Part shown: one piece after another, positions 42,713-51,378 of the stretch
Layout: the number at the start of each line of letters is the position of its first letter
How positions within the stretch are numbered: the first letter of the stretch is position 1
Origin: J027 sp965215855
GTDB lineage: Bacteria > Chloroflexota > Anaerolineae > Aggregatilineales > J027
Length of the DNA stretch: 64,000 nt
Direction: 5' to 3'
Assembly: GCA_965215855.1 (NCBI GenBank)
Contig: CBDCER010000003.1
Span: forward strand, 1,054,001-1,118,000
Program-made: the position numbers and the translations under genes
The notes under the pieces: model-generated
Databases searched by the model: none
Seen by the model: only the letters and a program-made list of their open reading frames with translations
What the model was told of the DNA's origin: nothing

Positions 42713-45502
42713 ATGATCCGAACTCGCGGACGGAAGATTCTTCGTGATGTTTTTTCTCGTAAAACACGCACTGTGCTGGTTTCGGCCAGTATTTTTGTTG
42801 GGGTGCTAGGCGTTATCGCCCTGTTGACAGTTCGTGACCTCGTCACGCGCCAGCTCGAAGAAGATGTGCAAGAAGACCGGCTGACGATGATTGATGTCTA
42901 TGTCAGCTTGAAAAGTGGTGCAGAGGCGGACAACGATCTGGTCTTACAGACCCTCAACCAGGAAAATGAAACCGGCCAGGCCATCCGCGAACTGGATGGT
43001 ATCCAACATGTCGAAGGCCAGGTGTATTTCCCAATTGAATTTCGCAAACCAGCGGATGCCGACTATACAGAAGCCGAAATCCGAGCCTATTCCGCTTCTC
43101 TCCAAGAAGTGCAATTGGAACCCATGCGACTCCAGGATGGCGGGGCGTGGCCGACGCCAGGCAACAACGAAATCGTGCTTGAAACCCGCATGGCCGATCG
43201 GTATGGGTTTGACGTTGGCGATACTATTGTATTTCGGACACCAACAGGCGACATAACATATACCGTCACGGGCTTGATTTTCCATCCCTATTCGTATAAG
43301 CAAACCAGCACGACTGGCAGCCTGACACCTGGCCCCGAAGATGGCATTTATGCCCAATATGAAGATTTGCAGGCGTTATTGGATTTCAACGGCTTCAATC
43401 GCATTGTGGCCCGCTATGAAACATTCGATCTGGCAGAACAGCGGTTTGAGGATTTCCAAAACGTCATCCGTGAATACACACCCTATTTACCGCAATTTCC
43501 GCTCCTTGAGAATCCGGCAGAAAACGGCCAGATTTTCAATGCCGAAACCTTTGGGAATATCCTGAGTCTGTTGGCAATCGTGGCAATGATTGTCTCCAGC
43601 TTTCTAGTGATTAACGTAGTCAATACCATCGTTGTTGAACAGCGGCGGCAAGTTGGCGCACTCAAATCATTAGGGGCTACGCGCCTGGATAATTTCCTGA
43701 TTTATGCAGGCATTGCATTGGTGTACGGCGTCATTGGCACATTATTTGCCATTATTCCGGGTATTTTGCTGGGATATCGGTTTGCGTTGGTGCTGGCTCC
43801 ACAACTCGATGTTTTGATCGAAGGCTTCAAGTGGTCACCTCTGTCGGTGGTGATGGGCATTGTAATGGGGGTAGTTGTGCCAGTGCTGGCCTCAGCAATA
43901 CCGGTTTACACGGGTACACGGGTCACGATCATCGAAGCTATGACCGATCTGGGTATCGATAGCACTTACGGCCAGGGACGCACCGCCCATTTTATCGGCG
44001 GATTGCCACTGCCGACCAGTATCCGCCAGACAATCAGCAATATTTTTCAGAAGAAAGGCCGCCTAACACTGACTGGTATCACGCTCACTTCCGCGATTGG
44101 TGCGTCAATGGGGGTGTTTGCCACAGGAATCTCGCTAAACAGTGCCGTTAATGATATTTTTGACCGCCTGAACTATGAAATTACGGTTATTCCCACGGAA
44201 CTCCAGGATATTGAAACTACCCACACGACCCTCGAAAGTTTGGATATTGTCGTCGAAGCCAATCCTGGGGTTATCCTGTCGGTGCAGGTAGAAGGCAATT
44301 ATGAGAATTTCTTCACTCGCAACAATCAAATTGTCGTTTTTGGGATTGACCCTGCCGCCAATGATTATGAATTTCATTATGAGGACGGCATTGGCTGGAG
44401 AAATGATCCAGAGCGCGATGGCGTGGTAATTTCCGCACCGATGGCCGACCAATTAGAAGTTAAAGCTGGTGACACGATTACGTTTGTGGTAGGCGGTAAT
44501 CGTGTTACGGAAACGCTGATTGGGATTGAAGGAGCCGCGTTTGATGCCCTATGGATCAAGTGGGACCGTATTGCAGCATTGGCAGGCTACACTGATGATA
44601 CACGGCAGTTTGCCCAGATTAATTTGCCAGGTTTTGACAGTACGGTGTGGGCGGTGGGCATTGATGACAATCTGGCGAATTTGTTGATTGAGAGTAGCCT
44701 ACCGGAAAACGCGGTCATCATCACCGAACCGCTGGCAGCAATCACCAATTTGGCTGAAGGTGATGAACTTTCAGCCAGCATCGAAGATCAGTTCATGACG
44801 CGCACTATCGCCGCCACGATCCCGCACGAGCGTCTGACAGCGATATTGGATGAATATGATCTGGAATTTCCGTTCGTGCCGCAGGAGATCATCTTCTTTT
44901 CATTGCGCGATTTAGGGCAACTGACAGGCGCAACGGGACAGCCAGTCCCCAATGGTTATTATGTCGCCACGACCCTGAACGAGCCAACTGCCGAAGATGT
45001 GGACGATGTGATTGAAACCGTTGAAGCGGCACTGGTCGCCAATGGAGTCAACAGTGAGATTCAAAATCAGGTCGAGCAATTTCAGGAAATCTCGGACTTG
45101 ATTGTGCAATACACGGCTATTCTGTCTGTTTCAGCGATCTTGATAGCAGCAGTGGGGGCGATTGGGTTGCTGACCACGCTGACAATTAATGTGTTCGAGC
45201 GCCAGAAAGAAATCGGTGTGATGCGTTCCATCGGAGCCAGTTCGCGCACGGTGGCCGTGATGTTTATGTTGGAAGGGATGTTGGTTGGTTTTGGGGCGTG
45301 GCTGGTGGGTATACCGATCAGCTATGGCCTGGCATTGATGCTGAACGCAGCGTTTCGCCTGGAGACGGTCAAGTTCTCCTATCCGCCGGAAGTATTGGTA
45401 TTGGGATTAGCCGGAATGTTGCTGATTGCGGCGCTTGCCAGCCTGGGACCGTCATTGAGTGCAGCCCGGAAGACAGTTTCAGAGATATTGCGGTATCAAT
45501 GA
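42713..45502 (+). CDS. FtsX-family ABC transporter permease (929 aa)
   Basis: A MacB/FtsX-type permease with two FtsX units. An N-terminal helix (residues 18-38) and periplasmic MacB-like domain lead to the first FtsX block at about 290-410 (VVEQRRQVGALKSLGATR). A second helix and soluble domain lead to the final block at about 805-925 (RQKEIGVMRSIGASSRTV), ending VSEILRYQ. No ATPase gene is adjacent, so it must pair with one encoded elsewhere. A TATAAT at 42668-42673 lies 40 bp before the ATG, without a clear -35. Confidence 0.9.
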   Translation: MIRTRGRKILRDVFSRKTRTVLVSASIFVGVLGVIALLTVRDLVTRQLEEDVQEDRLTMIDVYVSLKSGAEADNDLVLQTLNQENETGQAIRELDGIQHVEGQVYFPIEFRKPADADYTEAEIRAYSASLQEVQLEPMRLQDGGAWPTPGNNEIVLETRMADRYGFDVGDTIVFRTPTGDITYTVTGLIFHPYSYKQTSTTGSLTPGPEDGIYAQYEDLQALLDFNGFNRIVARYETFDLAEQRFEDFQNVIREYTPYLPQFPLLENPAENGQIFNAETFGNILSLLAIVAMIVSSFLVINVVNTIVVEQRRQVGALKSLGATRLDNFLIYAGIALVYGVIGTLFAIIPGILLGYRFALVLAPQLDVLIEGFKWSPLSVVMGIVMGVVVPVLASAIPVYTGTRVTIIEAMTDLGIDSTYGQGRTAHFIGGLPLPTSIRQTISNIFQKKGRLTLTGITLTSAIGASMGVFATGISLNSAVNDIFDRLNYEITVIPTELQDIETTHTTLESLDIVVEANPGVILSVQVEGNYENFFTRNNQIVVFGIDPAANDYEFHYEDGIGWRNDPERDGVVISAPMADQLEVKAGDTITFVVGGNRVTETLIGIEGAAFDALWIKWDRIAALAGYTDDTRQFAQINLPGFDSTVWAVGIDDNLANLLIESSLPENAVIITEPLAAITNLAEGDELSASIEDQFMTRTIAATIPHERLTAILDEYDLEFPFVPQEIIFFSLRDLGQLTGATGQPVPNGYYVATTLNEPTAEDVDDVIETVEAALVANGVNSEIQNQVEQFQEISDLIVQYTAILSVSAILIAAVGAIGLLTTLTINVFERQKEIGVMRSIGASSRTVAVMFMLEGMLVGFGAWLVGIPISYGLALMLNAAFRLETVKFSYPPEVLVLGLAGMLLIAALASLGPSLSAARKTVSEILRYQ

Positions 45503-45508
45503 CCTAAA

Positions 45509-45754
45509 TCATTTTAGGGGCTGCATCTTTCGAATACAGCTCTCAATATCGGCAATCACCTGGCTGTTATCCCTGAATAAAATGCCATGGATACCAAACA
45601 CACAGGCGGCATCAATACGTTCTTTGCTATCATCCACAAAAATAATTACTTCTGGTGGCAAACCCAATTGCTCACAAGTCAGGGCATAGATGCGCGAATC
45701 CGGCTTCGTCATACTAATTTCGTGTGAGTAGATAACAGGGGTTTCGCCGATTTT
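45509..45754 (-). pseudogene. C-terminal remnant of a HAD-like hydrolase
   Basis: The frame opens just after an in-frame TAA (45755-45757) and reads GETPVIYSHEISMTKPDSRIY, the third HAD motif (Lys-Pro-Asp). EVIIFVDDSKERIDAACVFGIHGILF follows, the fourth motif (VDDS). The N-terminal half with the nucleophile Asp is missing and I do not find it upstream. An ATG at 45712 could give a 67-residue product, but that would lack a catalytic core. It converges with the permease gene, 6 bp from its stop. Confidence 0.75.
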
Positions 45755-45822
45755 TTACTCAATTTATCATTTTTGCGAACCCCCAATTCTTTATTGATGA
45801 GAATAACCGTGTCAAGTTTAAG

Positions 45823-46203
45823 CTATTGCGATATGAGCAACCACCGCTCTACAATTTTTCCGTTACGAATACGTAAGATCATGATGCTGTAAACGGTAAT
45901 TTTATTGTTGTTGGACTTCATGCCTGCGAAATCTTCTTTTTGTGTACCAGTGAATGTCGTTCGGATAACCACGCGATCACCTTCAGCAATGAGGTCTTCG
46001 ATCTGATTATGTCCATCTGGAACAGCATTTTGAAGACCGATGGCAGCTTCATACCAACTATCACGAGTTAACGGTTTACCATGCATCGTAGTATGATCTA
46101 CGAAATCTTCCGCCACTAATTCCAATAACAGGTTAGCGTTTTTACCGTTAAAGACATCTTCAAACAGGCGGCGTGCGATTGCCTTATTTTCTTCTATTGA
46201 CAT
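45823..46203 (-). CDS. SnoaL-like polyketide cyclase / ester cyclase-type protein
   Basis: The 126-residue NTF2-like protein has the SnoaL pattern: NKAIARRLFEDVFNGKN, then LVAEDFVDHTT, DGHNQIEDLIAEGDRVVIRTTFTGTQ, and the C-terminal RIRNGKIVERWLL. These small alpha+beta barrels include cyclases, isomerases and ligand-binding proteins, so the reaction is not fixed by sequence. A good AAGGAG ribosome site precedes ATG 46203. It is monocistronic. Confidence 0.87.
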   Translation of the reverse strand: MSIEENKAIARRLFEDVFNGKNANLLLELVAEDFVDHTTMHGKPLTRDSWYEAAIGLQNAVPDGHNQIEDLIAEGDRVVIRTTFTGTQKEDFAGMKSNNNKITVYSIMILRIRNGKIVERWLLISQ

Positions 46204-46281
46204 CAGAATTTCTCCTTAAACATATTTGACTCTTATAGGATTTACTGGATATTCACCATTCGGTATAATCTGTTTGAGCAA

Positions 46282-46698
46282 TTGAGCAGACTTGTGCCCA
46301 ATCAACTGTCACACAGGGAAAGTCGTCATATTCAAAATAATATTGCCGAGCTGTCATGGGAACTCGCGAACTTGATTAACGCCCTCGATTTGCCGCTCTC
46401 ACAATCACAACATCGCTATGTCTTGCTAATCGCAGATGGCTTGATTACGGCGCATGGTAGTAAAATTCTCTCGGCACTCTACCGGCCCATTGTCGATGAA
46501 CTGTGTCCGAAGTCGGCGGCAGATACCTTCCGTGCGTCGCCGTGGCAAGCCAATGAGTCATGTGTGCCATTGCGTGAGGAGTTAGTCAAAAGCGCGTTTG
46601 AGTTAGCCCAAGTGCAGGGTCAACCCAAACGGGCATTTCTCAGCTTGGATGATAGTCTGACAGCACAGGACAATGGCTCGAATGCTCATTCATTATAA
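46282..46698 (+). pseudogene. N-terminal remnant of an IS701-like/DDE_5 transposase
   Basis: The 138-residue frame contains LIADGLITAHGSKILSALYR, SAADTFRASPWQ, then FLSLDDSLTAQDNGS. This matches the N-terminal part and first catalytic Asp region (LDDSL) of DDE_5-type transposases. The rest of the catalytic domain is absent and the frame ends soon after, so it is a dead fragment. No clear inverted-repeat ends are visible. Confidence 0.7.
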
Positions 46699-46739
46699 GT
46701 GCCACTCTTTAACCTATAGTCTGAATTCGGTTCAGTGAA

Positions 46740-47654
46740 TTATCGCCTAGTCGCCAGTAAATTTTGTACAGCTTTCTCTGCTGTCGGAAACTGAAAGTCA
46801 AATCCAGCCTTCTCTAGACGGTTTGGACTTACCTGTTGTCCATCTAGCAACACCGTCGCCATCTCACCAAACAGCAATTTTAGTACAAAGCTCGGCACTG
46901 GCATGAACGCCGGACGGCGTAACACTTTGCCCAGTATCTTCACGAATTGCTTATTGGTTAATGTCTCTGGTGCTGTCAGATTATATACACCGCTGGTTGC
47001 TTCGTTCTCAATTAAGAAGTGAAGCACACGAACCTCATCCTTGATATGAATCCAGGGAAATCCTTGCTTTCCATTTCCTAATGGACCACCAACAAACAAC
47101 TTCATCGGTAACAGCATTCTTGGCAATACTTTGCCTTGCATACTTAATACCACGCCGGAACGAATAACGACATGCCGAACACCCAGCGCCATCACAGCAG
47201 CCGACGACTCTTCCCATGCCTTGCAGAGGGTCGCCAGGTAATCATTGCCCGCTTCACCGTCTTCGGTCAGAATTTCATCGCCACGCGGTCCATAGTAGCC
47301 TACTGCTGCCATCTGAATCACAACTTTCGGCTTTTGTTCAGCTTGCTGAATGGCTGCCACCACCGCCCCACCAGCGTGAATTCGACTATTCCACAGCACC
47401 TCTTTGCGCTTGTCTGTCCATCGTTTATCGGCTAATCCCGCACCAGTCAGGTTCACAATCGCTGTGTCCTGAGTAATCAGTGATGCCCATCCCGCCGGAG
47501 TCCGTGCATCCCACCCAACCACTTGGACGTTGTTCGATACCGGAGCTTTATCTGGATTGCGACTTAAGACAATAACTTCGTGGTTGCTGTCCAATAATTC
47601 TGCTGCCAATGCCTGACCAATCAAACCGGTTCCGCCAGGGATAATTACGCGCAT
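46740..47654 (-). CDS. TIGR01777-family SDR epimerase (YfcH-like)
   Basis: The 304-residue atypical SDR has the NAD(P)-binding motif GGTGLIG at residues 8-14, VVGWDARTPAGW, the family's IVNLTGAGLADKRWTDKRK, SAVGYYG-type AAVGYYGPRG, and GWPLGNGKQGFPWIHIKDEV. The C-terminal DUF1731 part follows (PVPSFVLKLLFGEMATVLLDGQQVSPNRLEKAGF). These proteins are called nucleoside-diphosphate sugar epimerases, but the substrate is not established. AAGGAGAG lies before the ATG. It is divergent from the FHA gene. Confidence 0.92.
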   Translation of the reverse strand: MRVIIPGGTGLIGQALAAELLDSNHEVIVLSRNPDKAPVSNNVQVVGWDARTPAGWASLITQDTAIVNLTGAGLADKRWTDKRKEVLWNSRIHAGGAVVAAIQQAEQKPKVVIQMAAVGYYGPRGDEILTEDGEAGNDYLATLCKAWEESSAAVMALGVRHVVIRSGVVLSMQGKVLPRMLLPMKLFVGGPLGNGKQGFPWIHIKDEVRVLHFLIENEATSGVYNLTAPETLTNKQFVKILGKVLRRPAFMPVPSFVLKLLFGEMATVLLDGQQVSPNRLEKAGFDFQFPTAEKAVQNLLATRR

Positions 47655-47767
47655 TTTTCACTCTCCTTGTGTAATGTTATTGATCGTGGGCTGGTCGTTG
47701 CGTTTGCGTCATGTTTTTGTCAGCTTACATCAGGCATAATTATCAAAAAGCAGCGAGAGGTGAAACT

Positions 47768-48424
47768 ATGCCAACGGCACCCTGTTTTTATGTGAAAGAT
47801 GGTGATCGCATCACCAGCCAGCTTGATTTAACACATTTTCCATTCACTATTGGGCGTGCCCGCGAGTGCGACTATGTGATTGACTCCAACGAAATCTCAC
47901 GTACTCACGCTCAGTTAACATTCGACTATCAGCAAATTATTCTGTGCGACTTGGGCAGCACCAACGGCACATTTCTCAACGGTGAACGCCTGATCCCGCA
48001 CAAAGATTATAGGTTACGAGCCAATGACACTGTTATCCTCGCCAGTGTCCGTCATTTGATTTTCGATGACCCGGCTACCACCGCCCAGCTAAATATTGAG
48101 CAAGTTCAGGTTGAAGGATTGCGGTTGGATGAAGGCTCTGCCCAAGTTTATATTGGAGGGCAACTGATCGAACCACCTCTCAGCCCCAGTCAGATTCGCC
48201 TGCTCGATTTGCTTATCGCCAACGAAGGCGTAGTGGTATCCCGTGATGATATTCGTCTCCATGTTTGGGGGCAAGATAAAACAGTCAATGACCAGGCTAT
48301 GGATGCCCTCATTAGCCGTCTCCGCAAGCGACTCAACGAGACTGATCCCGACCATAACTACATCACTACCCGGCGCGGTTTTGGGCTGATCTTCAATAAC
48401 CGTCGCCCAGGTTATGCACGATAA
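47768..48424 (+). CDS. FHA domain-winged helix regulator
   Basis: The 218-residue protein has an N-terminal FHA domain (about residues 22-95: FTIGRARECDYVID, EISRTHAQL, LGSTNGTFLNGERL), which binds phosphothreonine. It is fused to an OmpR-type winged helix (about 125-215: LSPSQIRLLDLLIANEGVVVS, then RLRKRLNETDPDHNYITTRRGFGL). It looks like a transcription factor controlled by a Ser/Thr kinase rather than by a receiver domain. The ATG at 47768 with GAGAGGTG upstream is preferred over the open frame from 47711. Confidence 0.88.
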   Translation: MPTAPCFYVKDGDRITSQLDLTHFPFTIGRARECDYVIDSNEISRTHAQLTFDYQQIILCDLGSTNGTFLNGERLIPHKDYRLRANDTVILASVRHLIFDDPATTAQLNIEQVQVEGLRLDEGSAQVYIGGQLIEPPLSPSQIRLLDLLIANEGVVVSRDDIRLHVWGQDKTVNDQAMDALISRLRKRLNETDPDHNYITTRRGFGLIFNNRRPGYAR

Positions 48425-48556
48425 CATGGTTGTCAACTGAGCGTTGGCTAAACAGCGCATAAGCGTCAAGTATTATTGCTCCAAATCGCCTATATTAGGG
48501 GACAAATCAAGATGGTTAATGCCCCCCTAACCATCTGGTTGCTCCCAAATCTACTG

Positions 48557-48584
48557 AACCCCTTTATTGGGGTTTAGTGTTTTT
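48557..48584 (+). terminator. Rho-independent terminator after the FHA regulator
   Basis: AACCCC (48557-48562) and GGGGTT (48569-48574) form a stem with a 6-base loop, followed by TAGTGTTTTT. A second hairpin (AGATGGTTA/TAACCATCT, 48510-48536) lies just before it. The rest of the 224-bp gap up to the IS element holds nothing I can identify. Confidence 0.68.
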
Positions 48585-48663
48585 CAGGCCTATGTTACAA
48601 TCCCTGCATGAGCCTTGCTTTAACGTCAACTTAATGTGTCTTAATTAACAATACCTTCGCCAA

Positions 48664-49983
48664 TTATGCGGCAAATTTGTCAATCTGACGAGCGCGAATG
48701 CCGCCGAGCGCAGTAAGTCTGCGCCAGATGCGCGAAATTAAATTATCGTCAGGCGGATCGGGAAGCAATTTAATTGTTTCATCCAGATAACGACGAGCCC
48801 GATACAAGGCTTTAAGATCAAGAATACTGAAGTCTGGATGATTACGACGATAGGGTTTGAGAATGACTGCCGACAAGTTGACCATGAGAAAAGCAAGGTT
48901 GACCGCGTTAGTCACAGCAGTGGGTTTGACGTTCATAAAATCATCCAGGCCCCAATACTGCTTGGCATCACGGAAGTTGAACTCAATCTGAAAGCGCAAC
49001 GCATAGTAATCCACAATTTGCGGCGCGGTAAGATCAAGATCAGTGCTGAAAAGAATGACATGCCCACGTTTGCCTGTTTTGAGGTGAGTTTTGACGACAA
49101 CCACAACATTGAGCGCGTCCGAAAAGGATTTATGGAAAACGTGCATCTGGTAAGTCTCAATACGGTAGTCGCCTTCGATGGTCGTCTGGCACAATGCCTC
49201 AGATGGTAAGTGTTGGTAGTCCAGTTTCTTGCCATAGCGCGGCATGGGGCCACGCGGTGGTTTGGGGCCGTTGTACGGTAGGTAAAGCGCCGCGTCATGG
49301 CGCAATTTCGAGATGATGTGCAGTCCACAATCCCGCACGGCATAGGTTGCTGGATAGTTACCAAAATGTCCATCTAACACCACATGGGTGATTTTCAACG
49401 GCTTGATACGGCGCGTGATGGCGTTGAGCATCCCTTGTAGCAAGTTCAATTCGGGGGTGAGGATTGGCGTCGGTTTGACATGGTTCTTGCTGCCTTTGGG
49501 ACGACCAGGTTTCCGTTTTGGTGGTGGATTAGCGGGTTTCTCAGATGGTGGGGCTGGTTGATGTTGTTCGACCTGAAGCGGATATGAACGGCGCTGCTTT
49601 ACATCAATCAACGATACGACCAGAAACGACACACTGCTGATGGGTCGCTTGGCAATGCTTGAATAGAACCGTCCCAGGCCATGTGTCTTTTTGCCGGACT
49701 TGCTGACCACCACATCATCAGCCGCCAGCAGATAGACGCCATCGGGATCAAGTAGATGGATACGCACGATGCTCCACAGGATTGTCGCCCATGAAAGCGG
49801 CGTGTGATACCAACGTTGTAGGGTCCGATAGCTACCCCCACGCTCCGTCCAGCGTGATAGGTTCAGCATCGTAATGCGATTCGGAATGCACAGCATTGCC
49901 AGGACAATATGCTCCAATTGGCGCACTGTGGTGTTGGTTAGGTATGGTGAAAGGTCCTTGAGCAGTGCTACAATGTCAACCAT
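48664..49983 (-). CDS. IS4-family transposase (intact, 439 aa)
   Basis: The DDE transposase has its first Asp in YLLAADDVVVSKSGKKTHG, a second in VVLDGHFGN, and the IS4 YREK signature in YALRFQIEFNFRDAKQ. A Pro/Lys-rich spacer (about residues 140-170) and an HTH-like N-terminus are present. It is uninterrupted, unlike its relative in element A1. Translation starts at the end of a stable hairpin (49984-50041), so expression is probably kept low. Confidence 0.92.
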   Translation of the reverse strand: MVDIVALLKDLSPYLTNTTVRQLEHIVLAMLCIPNRITMLNLSRWTERGGSYRTLQRWYHTPLSWATILWSIVRIHLLDPDGVYLLAADDVVVSKSGKKTHGLGRFYSSIAKRPISSVSFLVVSLIDVKQRRSYPLQVEQHQPAPPSEKPANPPPKRKPGRPKGSKNHVKPTPILTPELNLLQGMLNAITRRIKPLKITHVVLDGHFGNYPATYAVRDCGLHIISKLRHDAALYLPYNGPKPPRGPMPRYGKKLDYQHLPSEALCQTTIEGDYRIETYQMHVFHKSFSDALNVVVVVKTHLKTGKRGHVILFSTDLDLTAPQIVDYYALRFQIEFNFRDAKQYWGLDDFMNVKPTAVTNAVNLAFLMVNLSAVILKPYRRNHPDFSILDLKALYRARRYLDETIKLLPDPPDDNLISRIWRRLTALGGIRARQIDKFAA

Positions 49984-50041
49984 GGGCTTTTGCCTTATCA
50001 GCAGCTTGTTTTGGTAAACTACTACTTTAAGGCAAAAGCCC
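49984..50041 (-). promoter_or_regulatory. Perfect 14-bp hairpin directly before the IS4 transposase start
   Basis: TAAGGCAAAAGCCC and its exact inverse GGGCTTTTGCCTTA (49984-49997 and 50028-50041) flank a 30-base loop. The 3' arm touches the ATG at 49983. Such structures in IS leaders block translation from readthrough transcripts. A shorter version (GGGCTTT/AAAGCCC) is present at the same place in element A1, at 9166-9172 and 11428-11434. Confidence 0.7.
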
Positions 50042-50075
50042 TAACTTTTCCGCCGTTATTTTGGCGACGGTATTG

Positions 50076-50422
50076 ATACCCCAGGGGTAGTTCTTATCAT
50101 AACGCCAGATACGGCCATCCGGCGCAACCAGTAATAGGGCATTGTAGATGTCTTCTTCATCCAGCAACAAAAGTGTTCCAGCCAAATAAACGCTATATTG
50201 CTCCGCCACTCGCCGCATCCACTGGATTGTCGGCCCTTCACTGGTTTCAGCGCGGTGATAATTTGCGTCGTTATAGATGTAGCCTGTGTTGAACACTTCT
50301 GGCAAGACAACGAGTTGTGCCCCAACAGCCTCCGCCACCAACTTTTCGGCTCGCGTCAGGCGTTCCTGGACGGGTGCAGGTTCCGCCGACATCTGAATTG
50401 CAGCTATTTTGATTGACGCCAT
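50076..50422 (-). pseudogene. N-terminal fragment of a nitrilase-like amidohydrolase
   Basis: From ATG 50422 the frame gives about 115 residues of a carbon-nitrogen hydrolase: IKIAAIQMSAEPAPVQERL, the catalytic Glu in VVLPEVFNTGYIY, and the catalytic Lys in YDKNYPWG. After NYPWG the frame runs into the IS4 right end and stops at 50027 after 16 foreign residues. The active-site Cys half is missing and does not follow the IS at 48648 and below. A C-terminal fragment of the same protein type lies at 11466-13015. Confidence 0.85.
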
Positions 50423-50475
50423 GCTCCAACTTCCTTTCGTAGCCCAACCGTCAGCTTCAATTTTACTGTCTGCGC

Positions 50476-50481
50476 TATAAT
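50476..50481 (+). promoter_or_regulatory. Candidate -10 box of the MBL-CapA operon
   Basis: A perfect TATAAT lies 36 bp before the TTG start at 50518; transcription would begin near 50488. The -35 (CTTCAA, 15-bp spacing) is weak. Confidence 0.35.
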
Positions 50482-50517
50482 GATGCAGTGTTATTTAATG
50501 AATTGCGAGGCGATAGA

Positions 50518-51378
50518 TTGAAAATCGAGATTTTGGGTTCGGGTGGCGCAACGGTTACGCCGCGTCCTTTTTGCAATTGTGAAGTCTGCCAACAAGCCTA
50601 TCAACAAGGCATTCCCTACAGCCGTATGGGGCCAGCCTATTTTATCCACGATGCTAACCTGCTGATCGACACACCCGAAGAAATTAGCCCGATGCTGGTG
50701 CGTTCGCAAATTGAGCGCGTGGAAGCCGCCACTTATAGCCACTGGCATCCCGACCACACATCAGGCATCCGCGTCTTCGAAGCCAATCTGCCAGTATGGA
50801 AATGGCCGCCCCGACCCTATTGCACGCCGATTTATTTGCCTCCTAAAGTCGCCGATGATTTCAAAGAATGGTTGGATCTGGAGGAACGAGCAACCTATCT
50901 CCAGGGGCGCGGCGTGTTAAGACTGACACATCTGGCTGAAGAAGAAACATTTTCAATCAAAGATATTACTATCAGACCCATTTTGCTGGATGTTGGCTAT
51001 GTTTATGCCTTTTTATTGAGTGATGACCGCGCCAATGTCCTGATCGCACCCGATGAACTATTTCAGTGGCAACCGCCGGATGATTTACCGCCACTTGATT
51101 TGTTGATTGTGCCAATGGGTCTGTTTGAATTTCACCCGTTTACTGGCGAACGCACTATTCCTGCCGATCATCCTGTGCTGGAATCCGAAGCCACTTTCCG
51201 TCAGACATTAGAGATCATCCGTAAAATCAACACACGCCAGACCATCCTAGCTCATATCGAGGAAGTCAACAGTCTGGGCTATGACGATTATGTGAAATTG
51301 AGCGAAAAACTGGCACACGAGCAGCCCGATTTGGGGCCAGTATCGTTTGCCTATGACCAACAAAAGGTAGAAATCTGA
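50518..51378 (+). CDS. Metallo-beta-lactamase-fold hydrolase (PhnP-like)
   Basis: The 286-residue MBL protein has the PhnP-type N-terminus ILGSGGATVTPRPFCNCEVC, whose cysteines bind a structural zinc in PhnP-like enzymes. The metal motif YSHWHPDHTSGI (HxHxDH) and later IAPDELF and AHIEEV follow. It is probably a phosphodiesterase or a related metal-dependent hydrolase. The TTG at 50518 with GAGG upstream is preferred to the open frame from 50488. Its stop overlaps the ATG of the CapA gene. Confidence 0.85.
   Translation: MKIEILGSGGATVTPRPFCNCEVCQQAYQQGIPYSRMGPAYFIHDANLLIDTPEEISPMLVRSQIERVEAATYSHWHPDHTSGIRVFEANLPVWKWPPRPYCTPIYLPPKVADDFKEWLDLEERATYLQGRGVLRLTHLAEEETFSIKDITIRPILLDVGYVYAFLLSDDRANVLIAPDELFQWQPPDDLPPLDLLIVPMGLFEFHPFTGERTIPADHPVLESEATFRQTLEIIRKINTRQTILAHIEEVNSLGYDDYVKLSEKLAHEQPDLGPVSFAYDQQKVEI

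Larger units (their letters stand above)
48649..50075 (-). mobile_element. IS4-type element A2 (1427 bp)
   Basis: The left end CAATACCTTCGCCAATTATG at 48649 and the inverted right end CAATACCGTCGCCAAAATAA, ending at 50075, share the same ends as element A1 at 7823-11465. No direct repeat flanks it (TTAATTAA on the left, ATACCCCA on the right). The right end cuts a nitrilase gene just after codons for NYPWG. Protein similarity with A1 is clear but far from identity, so these are two related IS types, not copies from one recent burst. Confidence 0.87.

Noticed and set aside
45503..45518. CCTAAA/TTTAGG hairpin between the FtsX permease and HAD remnant as a terminator
   Set aside because: Only six A/T-rich pairs and no T tract; too weak to call.
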